A stretch of DNA of 61,489 nucleotides, taken from the NCBI GenBank assembly GCA_021325365.1, contig JAJPHF010000012.1:1-61489 (forward strand), read 5' to 3'. Position numbers and translations under genes: made by a program. This DNA comes from Pseudomonadota bacterium. Lineage in GTDB: Bacteria; Chloroflexota; UBA6077; JAJPHF01. Under the pieces are notes generated by a model. It saw nothing but the letters and a program-made list of their open reading frames with translations. It was not told where the DNA came from and did no database searches. This document shows positions 60,724 to 61,489 of the stretch, in pieces; position 1 is the stretch's first letter; each line of letters opens with the position of its first letter.

Positions 60724-61489
60724 GGTCGTAGCCCGCCGCCAGCAGCTCGGCCGCCGCGGGCGCGGCCACCGGCCGCGGCGCCAGGCGGCGCCGGGCGCTC
60801 GGCGGCGCCTCGAACACCGAGTCCAGATAGGCGTTGGCCCGCTCGGCCAGCAGCCCGTGATACGTCTGGAAGAGCTGGGCCGCCGCGCCGCCCAGCCAGC
60901 CGGGCGGCAGCAGCTCGGCCGGCAGCTCCGGGTCCTGAAAGAAGAACCGCCGGTACTCGTGCAGCAGCAGGAAGCGCTCCACGAAGCACTCGCTGTCCGG
61001 CACGCTCTCGCCCCGCGCCAGCCGCGCCCGGTGCGCCTCGTAGCGCGGCTGATACCGCGCCAGGAAGGCCGCGTAGCGCGCGTTCAGCGCCGCCAGGTCC
61101 CAGCAGCGCTGCGCCAGCGCGCGGTCGTCCGCGAAGCCCAGGTGGCTCGCGGCGAACACCTCGACCAGATCGCGGATGCCCAGCCGCTCCACCAGCGCCG
61201 CCACCTCGCCCTCGAGCTGGTGCGGCGAGAGCCACGTGCCGCTGCTCAGCGGGCCGAAGCCCATCCAGGTCAGCTGCTTGCGCAGCTCGTCGCGCACCTC
61301 GCGCCGCCGCTCCGGGATCGAGTAGGTCAGCACGCGCCAGTGGCCGTCCCAGGCGCCCGTGCGCCGCACGAAGATACGCTCGGCGCCCTCCTCCAGCAGC
61401 CGCTTGCTCTTCGGCGTCAGCGAGTAGTAGCCGCGGTTGCCGATGCGCCGCACGCGCAGCCAGCCGTTGCGGCTCATGCGCGACAGCGA
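60668..61489 (-). CDS. paaX: PaaX-family transcriptional regulator, 5' end beyond the window
   Basis: A PaaX-type repressor whose N-terminal helix-turn-helix is cut at the window edge (frame open to 61489; the visible part begins SLSRMSRNGWLRV). Following parts match PaaX: GYYSLTPKSKRLLEEGAERI, AWDGHWRVLTYSIPERRREV and LRKQLTWMGFGPLSSGTWLS. PaaX binds phenylacetyl-CoA and represses phenylacetate genes. The last 20 or so residues are encoded by the heptamer repeat, an odd C-terminal extension. It heads the minus-strand catabolic cluster. Confidence 0.9.
   Translation of the reverse strand, partial: SLSRMSRNGWLRVRRIGNRGYYSLTPKSKRLLEEGAERIFVRRTGAWDGHWRVLTYSIPERRREVRDELRKQLTWMGFGPLSSGTWLSPHQLEGEVAALVERLGIRDLVEVFAASHLGFADDRALAQRCWDLAALNARYAAFLARYQPRYEAHRARLARGESVPDSECFVERFLLLHEYRRFFFQDPELPAELLPPGWLGGAAAQLFQTYHGLLAERANAYLDSVFEAPPSARRRLAPRPVAAPAAAELLAAGYDQLSAVSRQLSAAGQQAAG

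Overview
The window is a gene-dense stretch of a very GC-rich bacterial chromosome. Gene content and style point to Chloroflexota: several luciferase-like flavin enzymes, amidohydrolases, orphan NMT1-type lipoproteins, a secretin-less Tad pilus export block, and PaaX/IclR-governed CoA catabolism. This placement is inference; no rRNA or tRNA gene was seen.

Layout, left to right. 1-7.3 kb (mostly minus): two amidohydrolases, a quinone-reductase-like MDR enzyme, a haem-oxygenase-fold diiron protein, an orphan substrate-binding lipoprotein, a tandem VOC protein, a LexA-box-controlled putative single-strand annealing protein and a cupredoxin. 7.4-13.3 kb: BI-1 and MFS membrane proteins, then a minus block of secreted and low-complexity proteins. 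13.5-16.7 kb: a GrdB-family selenoprotein gene with an in-frame UGA and a SECIS hairpin, followed by RidA-like and LysR genes, then a PPOX-fold protein. 17-23 kb: SDR, a luciferase-like monooxygenase plus Cys-nucleophile hydrolase, a methyltransferase and a solitary DNA methyltransferase. 23-25.8 kb: aroF-aroA behind a complete transcription attenuator with a Trp-Tyr-Tyr-Phe leader peptide. 25.8-34 kb: Tad genes cpaB-cpaE-cpaF-tadB-tadC, with cpaF carrying a one-base frameshift, then a DUF192 gene and a large membrane protein. 34-39 kb: an IclR gene and hydrolase divergent from a second hydrolase/luciferase-like module, with palindromic operators between them; then comF. 39-42 kb: second orphan lipoprotein, cupin, and a Pro/Gly/Tyr-rich protein with a ligand-less cupredoxin domain.

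42-49.4 kb (minus): two succinate dehydrogenase/fumarate reductase complexes in one nested array, sdhC-sdhD-(second membrane anchor-sdhA2-sdhB2)-small gene-sdhA1-sdhB1. 49.8-54.5 kb: CPBP protease, rhodanese, small winged-helix protein, O-antigen-ligase-like protein, clpP and a lone receiver-domain protein.

54.7-61.5 kb (minus): a PaaX-linked catabolic cluster. Read from the regulator it runs paaX (cut by the window edge), enoyl-CoA hydratase, PaaA-like diiron protein, second hydratase, CoA-transferase alpha subunit, a NuoE-like [2Fe-2S] protein, a NuoF-like flavoprotein and a second PaaA-like diiron protein. No PaaB, PaaD or PaaE is present, so the NuoE/NuoF pair is the obvious candidate electron donor.

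Non-coding structure is rich. Five loci carry heptamer (CAGCNNT) repeats, four of them as inverted pairs. A second dispersed element occurs four times, and several long perfect hairpins or palindromes lie between genes. The strongest leads are the selenoprotein, the aroF attenuator, the LexA box with the annealing-protein candidate, and the PaaA-like/NuoEF cluster.
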